Positions 1 through 13,531 are shown, numbered from the stretch's first letter. The stretch is 64,000 nt of DNA from Otis tarda (GCA_026413225.1 CM048552.1:135483053-135547052), one strand, 5' to 3'. Translations and numbers: made by a program. Notes: generated by a model not told the origin, from the letters alone.

Positions 1-1078
1 CAGAGAATAAATTACTTCTTTTTGGTCATATGCTGCCTGTTGTCCTGGCTTTACCCGCCTGTGCTGTTACGAAGGAATGCTTTAGACTCACAGGCTGTAC
101 AGATCAGAACAACCCTCAGTGCTGACTTTCTGCATGAGAGGGGCTGAAGGTTTTCATTCCATCGCTTTTTTGTCCAAACCATAATTTCTGATTGTGCTTG
201 TACCTTTAATGAAAGAAACCTAAGCCTGATTTATGGTAATAAAAGGCCAGAAAACCCAATGCAACTGTAAGCAAGTATGCTGTCTTGATGGCTACATTAT
301 TTCATGGTCCCTGCTGCTCCCCTGTCCCGTAGCTGCTCATGGCCAGGGATGCATGGGATGTCCCAGCACCCTTCTGGGCACACGTGAGCTCCCATAGGAC
401 ATGCAGGGCTCACTCAGGAAAGTGGGCTCCATCCTCCTTAGCCCTCTCCTATTCCCTGTAAGTCTGCACCTGCTCAAATAATCTGCAAAGCTTTTTTTTG
501 ATGAACTAAATAAACTGAGTTTATTTTAATTTCTCAGTGTCTGGAAAGCTTCTGAGCTCTTCCCTAAAACTTCTTTAATTTGCCAGCAGCCTTTTTAAAG
601 CCCACGCGCTGGACTGGGATAGACATTGTACATTTTGCTAAAGAAAGGTGGGAAACCATGTTCAAATTAAGCTCAAATTTAATATTTAATTTTCATGAGG
701 TTTGTTGGCTTGTTTGACTACTCCTACTACCTAAAAATGGAGGGTTTTTTAGAGTGTTGCCAAGTCTTTAGTCTTTGCTGATCTTCCAAGGACTGAGGTA
801 TGTTGCCTCACACACCATATACTACCTCAAAACATTTAACTGAAATAAGCAGTTAATGACATACAATGAACTTTCCCTCCAACACAATAACATAACAGCT
901 GTCACTTTTAAATATTATAGGCGTTTATCTTTACTGACTGCTAGTGGTGGATAAACAGATTTGGAAGAAATCAACACTCAAGTGGCTTATCTCTATTAAT
1001 AGACTATTGTTGCAATACTTTCAAGCGTATAAGCTTTCTTAGCCTTTGCTTCCCTAAAAGAAATTGGAGAGGGGAAGA

Positions 1079-1101
1079 GTGCGTGTGTGTGTGCGTGTGC
1101 A
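1079..1101. repeat. Short TG/CG alternating microsatellite
   Basis: Twenty-three bases of strictly alternating purine and pyrimidine, mostly GT with a few GC steps. It is a short impure (GT)n tract of the kind that can adopt Z-DNA under supercoiling. Confidence 0.7.
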
Positions 1102-2775
1102 GAATTCAGCACCTTCATGATGCTGCGACAGCTGTGGGTCTGGTTTCCTCAGCCAGAGCACAGCTCCTCCTTTTTGTTGGACCTTAGACATCTCCAGAGA
1201 GTCTCCCTGGTCTCTCACTTGCAGGCAAGTTCTCTCATCTCCATCACCCTGTGCATCTGCTCTGCTCATCCCTTAGGTCTGAATAGACTCTGCATGAGAA
1301 GATGTCGCCTCTGGGAGCTGATAATTGGCAAAAAACAGAGCACCCAGACTGCTTCCTGAAATAGGTGTGGATTTACTTACAGTGTGAAGAAGCAGTCCCA
1401 GGAAAGGGGGCAGACTGGTCACTCAGTCTTCTCCAGAAGCACCACTCAACAGGGAGGTCCTGCCCCTGGTTACATCCCACACCAGCCATATCTGGCTACC
1501 TTTTTTCCCCTCCCCATCACCCACCCTGCAGTTAGAGCTACCTCCCAACCAAAACAGAGTTTGTCCTTCAAAATAAGTGAAATTCATCTACATCATACAC
1601 TACTGGAGCTGGGCTTTCAGCAAAAAACTCAAACCGCGTCACACGAATCAGTCCCTGGGAGATTTACACCTCTGGCCCTGCACGTTGTAGTTTATATGCA
1701 TGGTACCTCCTTGCAGATACAGAGAAAGCGATGCATCTGACGGTCACCTGTGCGCTGCTCACACATCCATGCTGCATCCAGGGCAGTGAAAGCGGGTGCA
1801 AAGTCTTTCCTCCCAGGCATACTTCACACTGCTTTGTACACATCTCTGCCTACGCTTCACAGTGCGGGATTAGATCTACCTGAGCGAGTCTGGCACTGGG
1901 CTTCTTATCAGTCAGATCCTGGTGCGTGGCGAGCCTCTCTCCCTTAGCTTCCTTTTGCTCTTCTCCTGCTGAGGTGGGGTGGGGCTGCAGGGACCCACTG
2001 GCAGCTCTGGTCTCTCAGCAGGGATCTGGACCCCTCTGGGCTGCGTGGTAGCCCTGCAGCGGCTGCTGCAAGGAGACCTGGGCAGGCATTGGTGTGGGGC
2101 TTTCCCATGCTTACAGACCCGCTCACACTCACAGCCCCCACAGGCTCACACCCCCAAGGAGGGCTTTTACGACCTGCCTGTAGAAGGAGGTGCATTTCTG
2201 CCCCCTTACATTTGCAGCCCAAAGAACAGCTCTGATAGCGGTGTGCTTTACTGTACCAAAAGCTGGAGTAGATCCGTTATATCTCGTGAATTTGCATTTT
2301 AAAATTTTTATTAGCCCTTGAGGTGTGAGGTGCAACCTTGGGCTGACCAGGCCCCGTTGGAGTTCAGGCTGGCAGGAGGGAAGGGAGGAAGCAGTGGAAG
2401 CGAGTGGTAGAGAGAGCTGAGCCATGGTACAACTGGGCCTCTCCTCCCATCCTCCAACAATTCCCCTAACAGTGCCAGTCATGCAGAGAGCCTGTGCTCA
2501 CCAACAACATTATTTAACAGGAAAGTGCCTGAAGGTGCTGACCGGGATACTAGACATACTCCAAACCTGTGGGAAGAACCAGCTGATTGCTGCCTGTTGT
2601 GGGGAGAGCACTGGCCAAACACAAAATAGCCTTGTACATAGCTTAGAAGCCTATTGTTCTTCAGAGGCTGCTATTTTTGTACAAAACAGCCACAGAGATG
2701 CATTTGACTGGTGAAAGGCCTGCATCCTGTATTTTGTTTGTGATTGCAATAGCTCTAATTACTACAGCCAGTAAT

Positions 2776-2850
2776 TGGAAAAAAATAGGAAAAAAAAAAA
2801 AAGGAAAAAAATTAGAAAAAAAGGAAAAATATTAGGAAAAAAAAAATCAA
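2776..2850 (+). repeat. A-rich low-complexity tract
   Basis: Runs of A interrupted by GG, TAGG and ATTAGG, roughly (A)6-12 GG repeated. It is simple low-complexity DNA. No LINE or processed-pseudogene body precedes it that I can recognise, so I do not call it a poly(A) tail. Confidence 0.75.
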
Positions 2851-2912
2851 ACAGTTTTCCTTCCCCTCCGTAGGTTTAGAAGACGAACAGATGGGGAATA
2901 GGATGCATACAA

Positions 2913-2956
2913 ACATGTATACATGTGTATGTGTACACATGTGTGTACGTACATAT
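2913..2956. repeat. 44-bp perfect alternating purine-pyrimidine tract
   Basis: Every step from 2913 to 2956 alternates purine and pyrimidine (mixed CA, TG, TA and one CG step). It contains nested palindromes such as ACATGT and GTGTACAC. It is a compound (TG)(TA) microsatellite with potential for Z-DNA or cruciform structure. Confidence 0.75.
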
Positions 2957-4162
2957 CTTTTTCCATCAAATACATCAGAAATATAGGGCAAATATGGAGA
3001 ATGGCTGAAATAAAATAAAAGATTTATTGCCAGAAAGTCACATGTTAGATGCTGAAGTCAGTCAGGCTGCACTGGCAATAAGCTGAAAGCAAAAGAAACA
3101 AATAAATATGCAATCTTCTTTTGCTCTCCTACTTAATACAGATTGCAAGTGTATTTAAATTGTTCAACTTGCTCTTGAAATTTGAAACAGCAGCATACTT
3201 TGGATTGTGCTGTGAAATAAGACATAACACTTCAAAATGAGGATGTGTAATAATTTCATAAGCCTGTTTTTCCTTTTGTAGATTATACATAATAGCAGGC
3301 TGAAGTCCAATTTCCATTTTAGTGGATATTGGGGAGGCAAGAGGAAATGTTTATTTTAGCAACCAGGCAAACCAAAATCATTTTTGCTCAAAACACAGAG
3401 GCTCTGAGAAGGCTCGGCAGCCACCAATTCAGCATCGACCGGGCACTCGACAGAGCTGTGGATCTGCATGGGGTGCCTGGGGGCTCCGGGAGGGTTTGTC
3501 TATGGGCATGGAAGGGTTGGAGCTGTGCGGAGAAAGCCTTTTGCCTCACACCTTTTGCAAGCTGTTTGAAGTGAACATGTTGAAAAGGTTCAGGAAATCA
3601 GGTGACCAGCATGAAGCTGTTCTTGCAGGGCCAGCTGTCCTTCTGTTTTCAATAGCTTGATCTCATATATAACAACACGTAATTCGTTCTAGACCCGGGA
3701 AAGCCTAAAAGACTATTTGTTGTGGTTATTATTATTGCACAGGCTCTGAACCAGACCTGATGTTTTTGAGACCATGACAGAATTGCAGTATGGCTTTTCA
3801 GGATACATTTTTACTCGAACAACAAATATTCTGTGTTTATTCAGGAATGGCCCATGGGCTTGCTGTGAGCTTCAGACACTGTGACAAAGAAGCCATTCCC
3901 TTCAAACAGGGGGTGGTAGACCAGGGCCTGAGCTGGGGAGAGTGTGTTTGGGTTTTGGGAAGTCTTGCAGTGGCTGTTTAAGAGTGCTGCCAACTGCCCT
4001 CTGCCAGACCTCTGCCAGAGGTCATCAGTGTCCTCGAGTCAGTGAAAGGAAGCCTTCCATAGCATCTAGTGCCTGACCTCAAATCGCTGATGAAGCTGCT
4101 TTAATCTAAGACACTGGATTTTCCCTGCAGACACTAGCATGTGTGGACCTCTGCCAGCCCTG

Positions 4163-4598
4163 CTACGGGAAGAACAGATGGATAGAGGGTTTTGAGTCGC
4201 CAGAAGGCTGAGGATCAAGATTATCTTCAACCGCTACATCAAGTTTTACCTCTGTTTCTGGAGAGATGCTGTCCATCTCAGGCACGGCACCTATGTCCAC
4301 AGTAATTCCGGGTTCCCGTAGTATCTGCTTTAATTTCTCATTGTCATTGCAAAGCAACAAGGAATCAGCTTTACCTTCCTCTACTCTGCCCTCTCTCTTC
4401 CTTTCGAGCTTGGGGCTTTTCTTGCAGTAGCTGCCTATGTGCAGTTTCCAGCATTCAAAGAAGAAATTGTACACCTGAGTGTGATGTGAAATCTGTCTCT
4501 CAAACACCTTTTTGCTGCGTTTATCCCTACAAATATCAATTGCTAAAAGAGCAGATGGCCTGGATATATAACCTTTATTATAGGTAACAGAAGAGGGG
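4163..4598 (-). CDS. Possible terminal coding exon, unrecognised protein
   Basis: On the minus strand the frame is open for about 145 codons, from about 4598 to a TAG at 4163-4165. It extends well upstream of the first GTG, so an ATG-initiated ORF is not implied. Just upstream lies a plausible splice acceptor: a pyrimidine-biased run ending in CTACAG (plus positions 4599-4604), which would begin the exon at 4598. The predicted peptide is unlike neighbouring chance frames. Its N-terminal third is basic and aromatic (RDKRSKK, then YNFFFECWKL), its middle is charged (KLERKREGR, NDNEKLKQIL), and its C-terminal part is acidic (PEMDSISPETEVKLDV). A TTTATT at about 3837 would read AATAAA on this strand, a possible polyadenylation signal about 320 bases past the stop. 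I do not recognise the protein family. It could equally be a remnant of a pseudogene or a chance frame; by rough estimate about one frame this long is expected by chance in 64 kb. Confidence 0.3.
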
Positions 4599-5206
4599 CT
4601 GTAGCAGATGAGAACATGCAGTGCTCATGTTTTTATAAATGGCCCAGTGGTACCTCTAAAATAGGAAGAGAAAAGGTCTGGCTTGTACTGGGAAAGCTGA
4701 GACAGCCCAGAGGTCTAGGTGTAATTCGCACCATCAGGTGCAGCTTATAGTAATCTCACCTGATGATGTTTTATGCCTGCTCTGATTCTCGGCTGTGAAT
4801 AATGGAAGATTGGCACAGCCAGAGGAGAAAGGACAACTTGTGCTATTAGCTCTGCTCTATTGGCAATTTCTTCCCATCTTACTCTGCTTTCTTTTATCTT
4901 ATCAAGCTGCTTTCTTTTTCTTTTGTCAAAGTGGTTTGTGAAATATAAAGAAAGAATATTTATATATTCTCCTCTCCATTATGAGGACTCCAATTGCCTG
5001 CTCTGGGTGTGCACGCACCAACGTGTGTGTTGTGTTCCAGGACTGTTAAATGTCACGTAACTAAACCAGAGCATTTCAGTCACGTGGTGCTGACAAGCTG
5101 CACTCATGCGTAGCACATGACTTTCCTTAGCTCAAAACAGATGTCGTTTCCCTTGACAGATGCCTCTCTGGATTCCTGATAATAAAGTTGGGTAAAATTC
5201 TGTGGG

Positions 5207-5266
5207 TTTGGTTTGTTTCGTTTTGTGGGTTTTTTTGTTTTGTTGGTTTTTTTTTGTTTTGTTTAA
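5207..5266 (+). repeat. T/G-rich (TTTTG)n-like tract
   Basis: About 60 bases made of T runs separated by single or double G, close to an impure TTTTG or TTTG repeat. Read on the other strand it is CAAAA-like. The lysine- and asparagine-rich frame across it is a by-product of composition. Confidence 0.7.
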
Positions 5267-8200
5267 ATAGCTTCACGTTAATAAGTACATTCCCAAACTG
5301 AATGGGAGACATGAAAGACAGCAAATAAATGTTTCTGAGTTATTGATCTCTTTCCTTTCCAGAATAAATTATGTTAAATAGCTCTTCTCAGGACCATGGC
5401 TTTAATGAGAAACACTGCTATGGTTACATTTCCCTTTTCTATAATGCAGAGGCCCTGCAGCTGAATCCCACTTAGGACTGGGGATGTCATCCTTTCTCAT
5501 GACTGCAATGATTCTGATGCTCAGCATCTTTCTTCCCATGCTATTCAGACAGACATGATCATTTTAAAAAATCATATATGTCTTGGCTTATCTGGCTGCT
5601 TGTCAGACTTGGTTTGAGCACTCTCGCACAGACAGAAATGATTCTCAGGAAATGATTACCTAGCACTATTCTGGTGAATCATGCTGCTGGGTTTCTCAGA
5701 TGGTCATTAAAGGAAACTGCAATTTTAAATAGTTGACAGGAAAACTAGTGGAGAGACAGAACTGGAATCTGTTTGCATTGTCTATAATGCTTTTTACACA
5801 AAGAAGGAAGGTTAGACTTGAGCAAGCATGCCAGACTGAAGCAGAAAAAAAAAAGAAATTTATCAACTAAAATGCTTGCGTGCCTGGGGAAAAGGACGCT
5901 TTCCAACAGAAGAAATTAGTCCTGCATCTTTAGCACATATTTCACTTTACCTTAAAAGGAAACAGATACTGTTTTGAATTAAATGAGATGTTTGCAGGAT
6001 TATGTACATGTGTTGCATTTGTATGGGATTAATAACATAAAGAATTGGGGAAGAACATGGAGAGGTTAAATATATTTCTGGCTGCCAATACTTATGCTTC
6101 TAGGGAGTTTAGAAAAATTGGCTTTATAGTTGCTCAGCATGTCTGTAAAATTCCTTCTTCTCCTGTTTAGACATTCCCTTTGAAATACGGGACCATGAAG
6201 GGCTCTTGTATCTCCTCTAAGTCAGTGGAATTACCATCTACAATAAGGGCCAGTCTCTTTTCATTACGACTCATTGCTGTGATGACTCATATGGATTCAC
6301 TCACAGAACAGACCAGATGTGTACAACTGAGCATATCTAAAGCAGGATATACAGAAACCTGCACTGTGGTGAGCTTTGCTGCATGCCACTGCCTGGCCTG
6401 GGACTGCAACGGGCTGGATTCAATGCTTAGCATCTACAGGAGTCAGGGACCAGCCAAACAGGCACCCTGACCAAATGTCCTCTGTTCTTTTTGTGAAATA
6501 TTAATCTCAAAACTATCAAATAATGCTGCAAAAACATTTCTCTTGTTCTTCTGAAGCAGTGTTTTTGATTTGGCTAAGGCCTTTAAAAATGGCGCAGTCG
6601 AAGTAAATGAGTTGATACCCTAAATTGTGACTCATCATACAAATACTGCTTTATATATACTGCTTTATCATAACTCCACTCACGTTTGTTGATTTGGTTG
6701 TGCAGAGTTACCATGACTTGAAGACCAGGATGAGAAGCCCAGCTGTGTTACTGGATAAAGACAGGCCTAATATACAGAGTGGGATGCTGAAGATGTTATC
6801 CCAGTTTAAAATTCCCTTAATAAATTCAGTACACAAACACTCCTGGAAGGATCATATTCATAGCCAATAAATGCTGTTGCCAAGTTTTAAAAAGTATTCC
6901 TCCTCCACATAAAACATCTACAAAGGTGATGACCGTGTTAGTTACTTGGATTGATTTTATAAGAGGCAGTGCAGGTGAGTCAGACTGTTCCTTCTACAGC
7001 TCAAACTTAAAATAACTTGCTGTAAATAATCTTTTATGCTGAACAAAAGCTTGTACAATTCCTGCTAATTAATTCATCACCCACACTGACATTCAAGAGG
7101 CTGAGATAATTTCTGGTGTTGTCTGGTTCACTGTGAGGATATGTCCAGGGAAATTACTTAAGACTGACATTTTTGAGGTAACTGTTTATATTCTCTGGGC
7201 CAAATCCATCACTTATGTGAACTGATCTGTTTCTCTCAAATTCAGCTGAGAATTTCCAAGTACAAACAGTTAATTAAAAGTGTTATAGCAGGCCTAGCCT
7301 ACAGATTCACTTTTGAAGAGGCCAGTAAAGGTCATACTCCACATCCCAGCCTGTGGGTGCAGCATGGGATGGTTCCCTCACTCTCAGACCGGGATGCAGC
7401 TGATGAACCAGACTGCAAAGTGTTAGGATGAACCCAACAGTAGCCCCCAGTGTAGCATGGGAAACATCCCTACCATTCCCTTTTTCCTGTTCTAAGTGCA
7501 ATTCTTTGTCATTAAAAGTTAACTCCATCAGCCACGGACTTTCAGAGAGAAGCAGAGGATGTGATCCTTCAGCATCTCTGCACTCCAAAATGCCCTGGCA
7601 AGACCCTGCACCTCCTTTGCATTTTGCAGATGTCAGGGATACCAGAAAAGGCATGGAAATCCCTGGAGATATCTTGCTTTGGCAAGTGTAAATGATTTGC
7701 ACCACAGTGGTGACACAGGCTGTAGCACAGCTCTCCTCTGCCGAGCCTGCACACTGAACAGTCGAGACAGGCGCAAGGGGAGAGCAGCGGATGAACGTAA
7801 CCAAGGTTATTTGGTAGGACTGAAGCAAAGGTGAGAACAGAGAGGAACTTTTATTTTTACCTTGGGATTTCCTTAGGGAAGCCTTAAAAAAACAACCTGC
7901 CTTGTTGTCTGCCCGCGTTTCCATTCTCAAGGGCAGATGCACTTGGGGAGAACACGGTGGTAGCTCCTTCTGCAGCTTGCACGCTGCTCAGGCACCACTG
8001 AAGCGCAGTGGTGATGCTGCATGCCACCCTCTCCATCGCTGTGACTGTACATGGCCCCAAGCTCTCATCAAAAGCGGACAAACAGGCACAAATAAAGAGA
8101 CTGAAAAAAAAAAATAACCCAACCTCAAACCATGAACACTTCCTCTTCCTTCTGCAGATTATTTTCTTTTTCGTAACCTCATTGAGAAAAATCTGTCCAA

Positions 8201-11200
8201 TTAGACACAGAGACACAGGTAAGCCATGAGCTGCAGCCAGTCAGCACAGCAGCTTCAGCCACATTGTAGTTATTTTCTCACTGGGGGAAAACCAGATGTG
8301 AGTAATTATAGTATCTGACTGCCAAATCTAAGCAAAAAAACCAGTTCCTTCACAGCTATTGTGTCTTTCTGGGGGAGTGTGAAGCGTATTTACTTTGTGG
8401 GGAGAGTGACAGCCGAGGAGGTGGCAGACATGAGAAAGTTATCTTCCTGAACATGTTAGGAAGACACTATTTTCTTTGTAGAAGAAAGTTAGAAATGCTA
8501 CAGTGGGAAGAGCAGATACTAGGGCTCTGGCAGAAGAGCCATGGACCATAACTGGTCCATAGACTATAACTGGGAATTGTGGATGTGGAGGAGGAAGAAG
8601 GACGTTGCCTTGTAGTGGCAATGAATTAACGGGTACAGTAAATTTATGACTTGCGGTCACCTTTGAGGGAGGAAATGAATTGCCAACAGCAGCAGCAACA
8701 AAGAGTCATGGCAAACCCATCTGAAGGACTATAGCAGTGACAGCCATACCTGGGATTTAGCGGTGGCTGTGTTTTCAAGTGGCAGAGGGCATTGGTGAAG
8801 TGAGGCAGCAGTGCTGCCATGGGACCCACACTCAGCAGGTCCTTTCAAGGATTTGGGATGGAGTTAATATGCACATTGTTGCTATTTGATGAGATTTCAT
8901 CCCTCAACTGCTTATGGGGACACAGAAAATACCATTGTAAGGGCTCAGAGTCGGGAGATCTGACTGTGGCAAAAAGTCCTCCAGCTTCAGAAAATGCCTA
9001 CTAGGGCTTTTCCTAGAGCCTCAACCCATCGTGGTGGTGGGCAGCTGAAAGGCCCTGCCCCTAGGGAAGCCCTTGCTATGCCCCAACATCATGCTCTGCC
9101 AGTCTATGCCTGCTGCGGTTCAAGGGCAAGTTCTACACGAGGAGGTAGAGAACGATCCCAGGGCCTCTGCAGGTCAGAGGCAGGCACGGCTTGGTATGTC
9201 TTGTGACGGCCCGGGTAGACAATGGGAGACATCAATTAAATTCTTGTTTCACACGGAGGAACTTCTGGTGACTCTCCCCTTGCCATGGAACTGTACTTCA
9301 CCTCCCTCCTTGCGGATTACGTGGGAATTGAGTGAAACCAATATAGTAATGTCTTAATGAATTTGCAGGAGGCAATAAGCCAAAGCTTTGGGAAGTGAAC
9401 AATCTCATGCATCTCAATAGGATTACTACCTCCTGAGTTTAGAGCTAGCAATTTAAGTAGAACCATGATGAGCTATTATACTTTTGATCGCTTAGAAGAT
9501 GCATCCATTTTATTCCATGATATTGAGCTGCCTCTCGTGTCTGCATGTGCTCTCAAGCCCAGCTCCACAAACTCACATCTTTCCACCAGACAATTTAGAT
9601 GTAATTGTGTCTCATCAAGGAGAAAATTAGTGGCACTCTGCAAACTTAGAGTGTGGGCAGTATTAAAGATATCACTGTTAATATCAAGATAAACAACATA
9701 CAAGCTGCTGAAAAACTTTGATTTTCCCCAGGGGATTCTCTCTCACTCCTCTATTTTTTTTTTAATCAGCATTTTCAGTGAATACAGCATAGAAAATCTG
9801 TGTAATCTTTGCTAAATCTAGGCTTTTGCTGCAGAAGACATACAAAATCCTCTCAGATAAATTTGCAACTCAGTCCTCCTTCTAAGAGAGGGGCAATAGA
9901 AGTTTCATGACAATAGGAAAGGTCCTAGTGTGGGCATATAGTGCTATTTTAGGTGCCATAACCTATTGTCTCTGGTTCCGAAAGAGCCCAGATCTTCTGT
10001 AGATTCCTTGTTGTATTTTCCATTTGGATGTCTCAGACCAAAAAGAGCATCTACAGTGCCACTGGCTGATAATCTTGAAGTGTCTGAATTGCTTCCTAAC
10101 TAGGAGGTGGCTAGGAAGAGCCAAGCAATAGTTAGGTGGCCTTTGGTGCCTGAATGCCAGCACTTTCCTCATCTGCATAGTAGCAATACCAGGAGCTGGT
10201 GCTTGATCTCCTGGCTGACATTGTCTAAGGGGAAAATAGTACTGGGAAAACACGGAACAATTTCTTACACGTGTCTGTGTGAGGGCAGAACAGACTGCTG
10301 CTGGCCCAGATGCCTGGTGGGGCAGGAGAGGGTATGAGGTAGGGAATCGGTACCGGCAACTTCAGTGGTGACTCCCAAGTACAGATCTGTGAGATAAAAA
10401 AAAAATCTGGAGTCTTAAGAAAGCAAACGTGCAAGTAAACAAATGTAGATGTGGTTGTGGATTTGATGTGTGCTCTAGTCAAATGTGTATTTTTCTTTGA
10501 AGAATATGGAAAACATCAAACACAAATGTGGTGACTGATTTCAGAAACTTGAGTCTCACCTGGATATTCTGCTTCTTCACATCCTTCTTTCTTTTGCTCA
10601 CTACCATTGTCTTCGACTACTATTAAGGCACCTCTGGGGGCCTCCTTTGAGTTTTTTTGTTTACATCTCACAATAGCAGCTCTTCCCTTTCCTCTGGAGT
10701 GACCTCTATCTTCTTCCCCTACAGTGGCCTTTCTGCCTTGTGTAGGAGTTCTTCATCACCTAGGGTCACACACACACAATTCCAGGATGCAATCACATGT
10801 GCTGAGCACTGCAATCCACTTGCCTGGCTCTGCTCTCTGTCGTACGCTAAGGCTCCTAAAATTATTTCTGAACACCATGCTTGACTGTCCACAAATCAGA
10901 CCTCTGTGTTTTTCTGAATATATTTTCCTACAGGTGGGTCAGAATGGAAATAAACAGTTTTCTCCCTTAAGGTACTTTATTGCAGCACCTCTTTCCACAA
11001 GTGAAGTTCATAGTGTCCCAGTGCACATGTAGCAAGTATGTGGATGGGAATGCATTGCAGTGATGTATTGTGCCCCAGGATGATGTCTCAGTTTCAATGT
11101 ACAGATTGAGATGCACCAGGAACTCCAGCCAGACTGGTGTTCCCAGCCTGTAGGTGAGGATGCTGTAAGATGAAAAAGAAGATTGGAGTGTTATTTAACT

Positions 11201-12412
11201 CTATCTTAAATGGGGATGTAGGGGTTGATATTATTTGAATAGGCCTGTTATTGCGCTACAATTATTTACTGATTGTGGATAGACTAGTGAAACTAGCTAG
11301 CACCTCTTCGGTATTGGGGTGCTATACTTCCCTGCTACCACCTAGAAGACCAGCTCTGAACACTCAGTTAACAGTGATGGAAAGCCCTTGTCGGAGAGGA
11401 TATACTAAGTGTTTCTGTCACACTAACGCTTTTTCAGTGGCTTCACAAGCTCCTGCATGTGATTTACAGGAGACACTAAAGAGCCTGACTTGTCCAAGAC
11501 TCCTGTTTGGATGTCTGTCTTTAGTTAGTGGAAAAATCTTTAACTGGGAGCCTATTCCAACAAATCACTGTTGCACAGCTGCGGTACGGGCGCAGTGTCT
11601 TGCACCGGCAAAAGCACATTCAGCAGAGCTGCCTGAGTGGCATGGGTGCTGATCCTTCCCCAGGATGTCCTTTCTGGGTCTGTTCCCCAAAATCTTGCGG
11701 TTTCCATAGGGTGTGCAGTTCACTGAGATCACTGACAGCAACATATTTTATGCACACTTACAATTAAGGATATTTTCAAGGGGTTTTCTGAATTAGAATT
11801 TAGGTAGTCAGCTTCTCCCACATTCCTCATTAGAGATGATGCGACTTTACCTCCAGTTGCAGACATATTGATTTACACTCGGAAGAGAAAGGGAAAATCG
11901 ATGAGGAGTGGAGCGGCTGCAGGGCGAGCTGCACACAGGCGAGGTCTGCGGGAGGGAGGCTGGAGGAAAGCCGCAGCCATTTTGAGACACTCAGAGTCTC
12001 TTTTCCCCTGAACTCAGTCTTGAAAAAAAAAAAACCATTCTTATTTTAATCAAGAGGTTTAGCGATCTTCCATTATAATCTGCACAGCCTACATTGTATT
12101 TCTGAGAGCGGAATGGTGAAGATTGATGACTAGCCACTTCTGCAAAAGCAGCCTCGGCGGGGATGCGCCCTGTTTTCATATTCCACTGGTGAGACACTTG
12201 TCATGTTGTGTATTGATTTTGCTTCTGTTTGTCAAAGGCAGAGTTTATGTATGGGAACTAATCCTCTGATCCCTACAGGAAAAAGAACAAAGATCATTTG
12301 TTTCCAATGAGCTTTAAATGAAAATCCAAACCAGCTAATTAGGTAACTTCTTAGCTCTCTAACCACTGCAGCCCATGCAGCATTGCTTCTTACCTTGCCC
12401 AACTGCTGGACA

Positions 12413-12433
12413 CTGTCTGTCTGTCTGTCTGCC
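12413..12433 (+). repeat. (CTGT)n microsatellite
   Basis: Five consecutive CTGT-type units, the last one CTGC. This is a short tetranucleotide repeat. Confidence 0.8.
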
Positions 12434-12879
12434 TCTGACCCCTTCACAGAAATAGGGCGTTAGGGTGCATCTGCCTCCTGCCTGCTAACATCCCAGTTTC
12501 TGTTGCAGGAGTTCATGATTTCTGGAGTGCTGATGCACAAGCCACCCCTCTCAGACAGCACACTAACCGAAGCAGATGGACACACTAGCTCTGAAAAATG
12601 ATCACTCATTATGTAGTTAGCACAAGAGGTATGGACATCTTCAGAAAACCTACACAGATTGCCTTGTTCCAGTTTCCTCAGTGGGTCAGAGCTTTCCTCA
12701 TGTTGAGAGCAAAGCCCTGTGCAGTGCTGCATTTCTCCCTCCCTTTACTGCTGACTTCTCCTTTGTGCCTTGCTGACTCCTGCAAGATGTCTTTGCTGCT
12801 GATTTTTTTTTTCCAATTTATCCTTTTTCCTCTCTCTCATTCCAAAACACTTAATTTCCCTTCTAATCTCTCATCAGGT

Positions 12880-13110
12880 GAATTCCTAATCAGCTTCATC
12901 AAGCAATGCTTTTGCTCAGCAGAGCGTTGCCTGGCTACAATCTGTCTGGTGTTCGGAGCTGAAAATCTGCTTTCCCGTATGACTGAAACTGTAGCTTTGT
13001 CCAAAGGTGTGCCATATAAATGGATGGTCATCGAAGTTTAATGACCTCATTAGTACTCGTTTGCAGAGTGCAAAATTGAGCGCTTTCAGTTTCAGTGAGA
13101 TATAGATCAA
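12880..13110. promoter_or_regulatory. Candidate conserved noncoding (enhancer-like) block
   Basis: The sequence has a dense mix of motif types seen in vertebrate developmental enhancers: CCTAATCAG, TTTAATGACC and CTCATTAGTA (homeodomain-like TAAT cores) in close succession near 12.9 and 13.04 kb, followed by TTTGCAGAGTGC and a repeated TTTCAGTTTCAG. It is not repeat-derived. The open plus-strand frame across it (12598-13041) has no recognisable protein features. This is a visual judgement with no alignment behind it. Confidence 0.2.
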
Positions 13111-13531
13111 AACAAAAGAAACAGGGAAAGGAAAAGGCGGAGGAGACTCATTTCCAAGACAACTTGCAGCCCAACCCAGGCACGGTGAGCTGCCCTTAGC
13201 AGACAGCAGCAGATACTGCTAATCATGGATAGTCTTCTGCATCGCCATACCATTAGTCCTGTGAATGTGTACATACCTCTCTGTATATATGGGAGGTCTG
13301 TGGAAATACATGGCCCAATTAAAAAGATATATTTCTCCAGTTTCAGATGACAACAAAATGACTACAGGTCTTCTGAAAACTCATGGGTATTTGACCTTTG
13401 TATTAGACTCATGGAGGAATAGTCTGCTCTAAGAATGACTCCCACAGTGACAAAACTGTCCTTAGGCTGGACCATGAAACATAAACATAAAACTCCTTGC
13501 TATTGTTATTAATACTAAATGTATATGGCAC

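Larger units (their letters stand above)
1..4162. other. Unique noncoding stretch, no gene seen
   Basis: No convincing coding region, RNA gene or recognised transposon is visible. Open frames here are short, mutually overlapping on both strands, and rich in Cys, His, Ser and Leu, as expected by chance. The stretch holds two alternating purine-pyrimidine tracts and an A-rich tract, listed separately. Confidence 0.6.

Noticed and set aside
1104..1128. RE1/REST-like half sites (TTCAGCACC followed by GACAGC)
   Set aside because: The left half is perfect, but the right half is weak and the spacing does not match the canonical or the usual expanded spacing.
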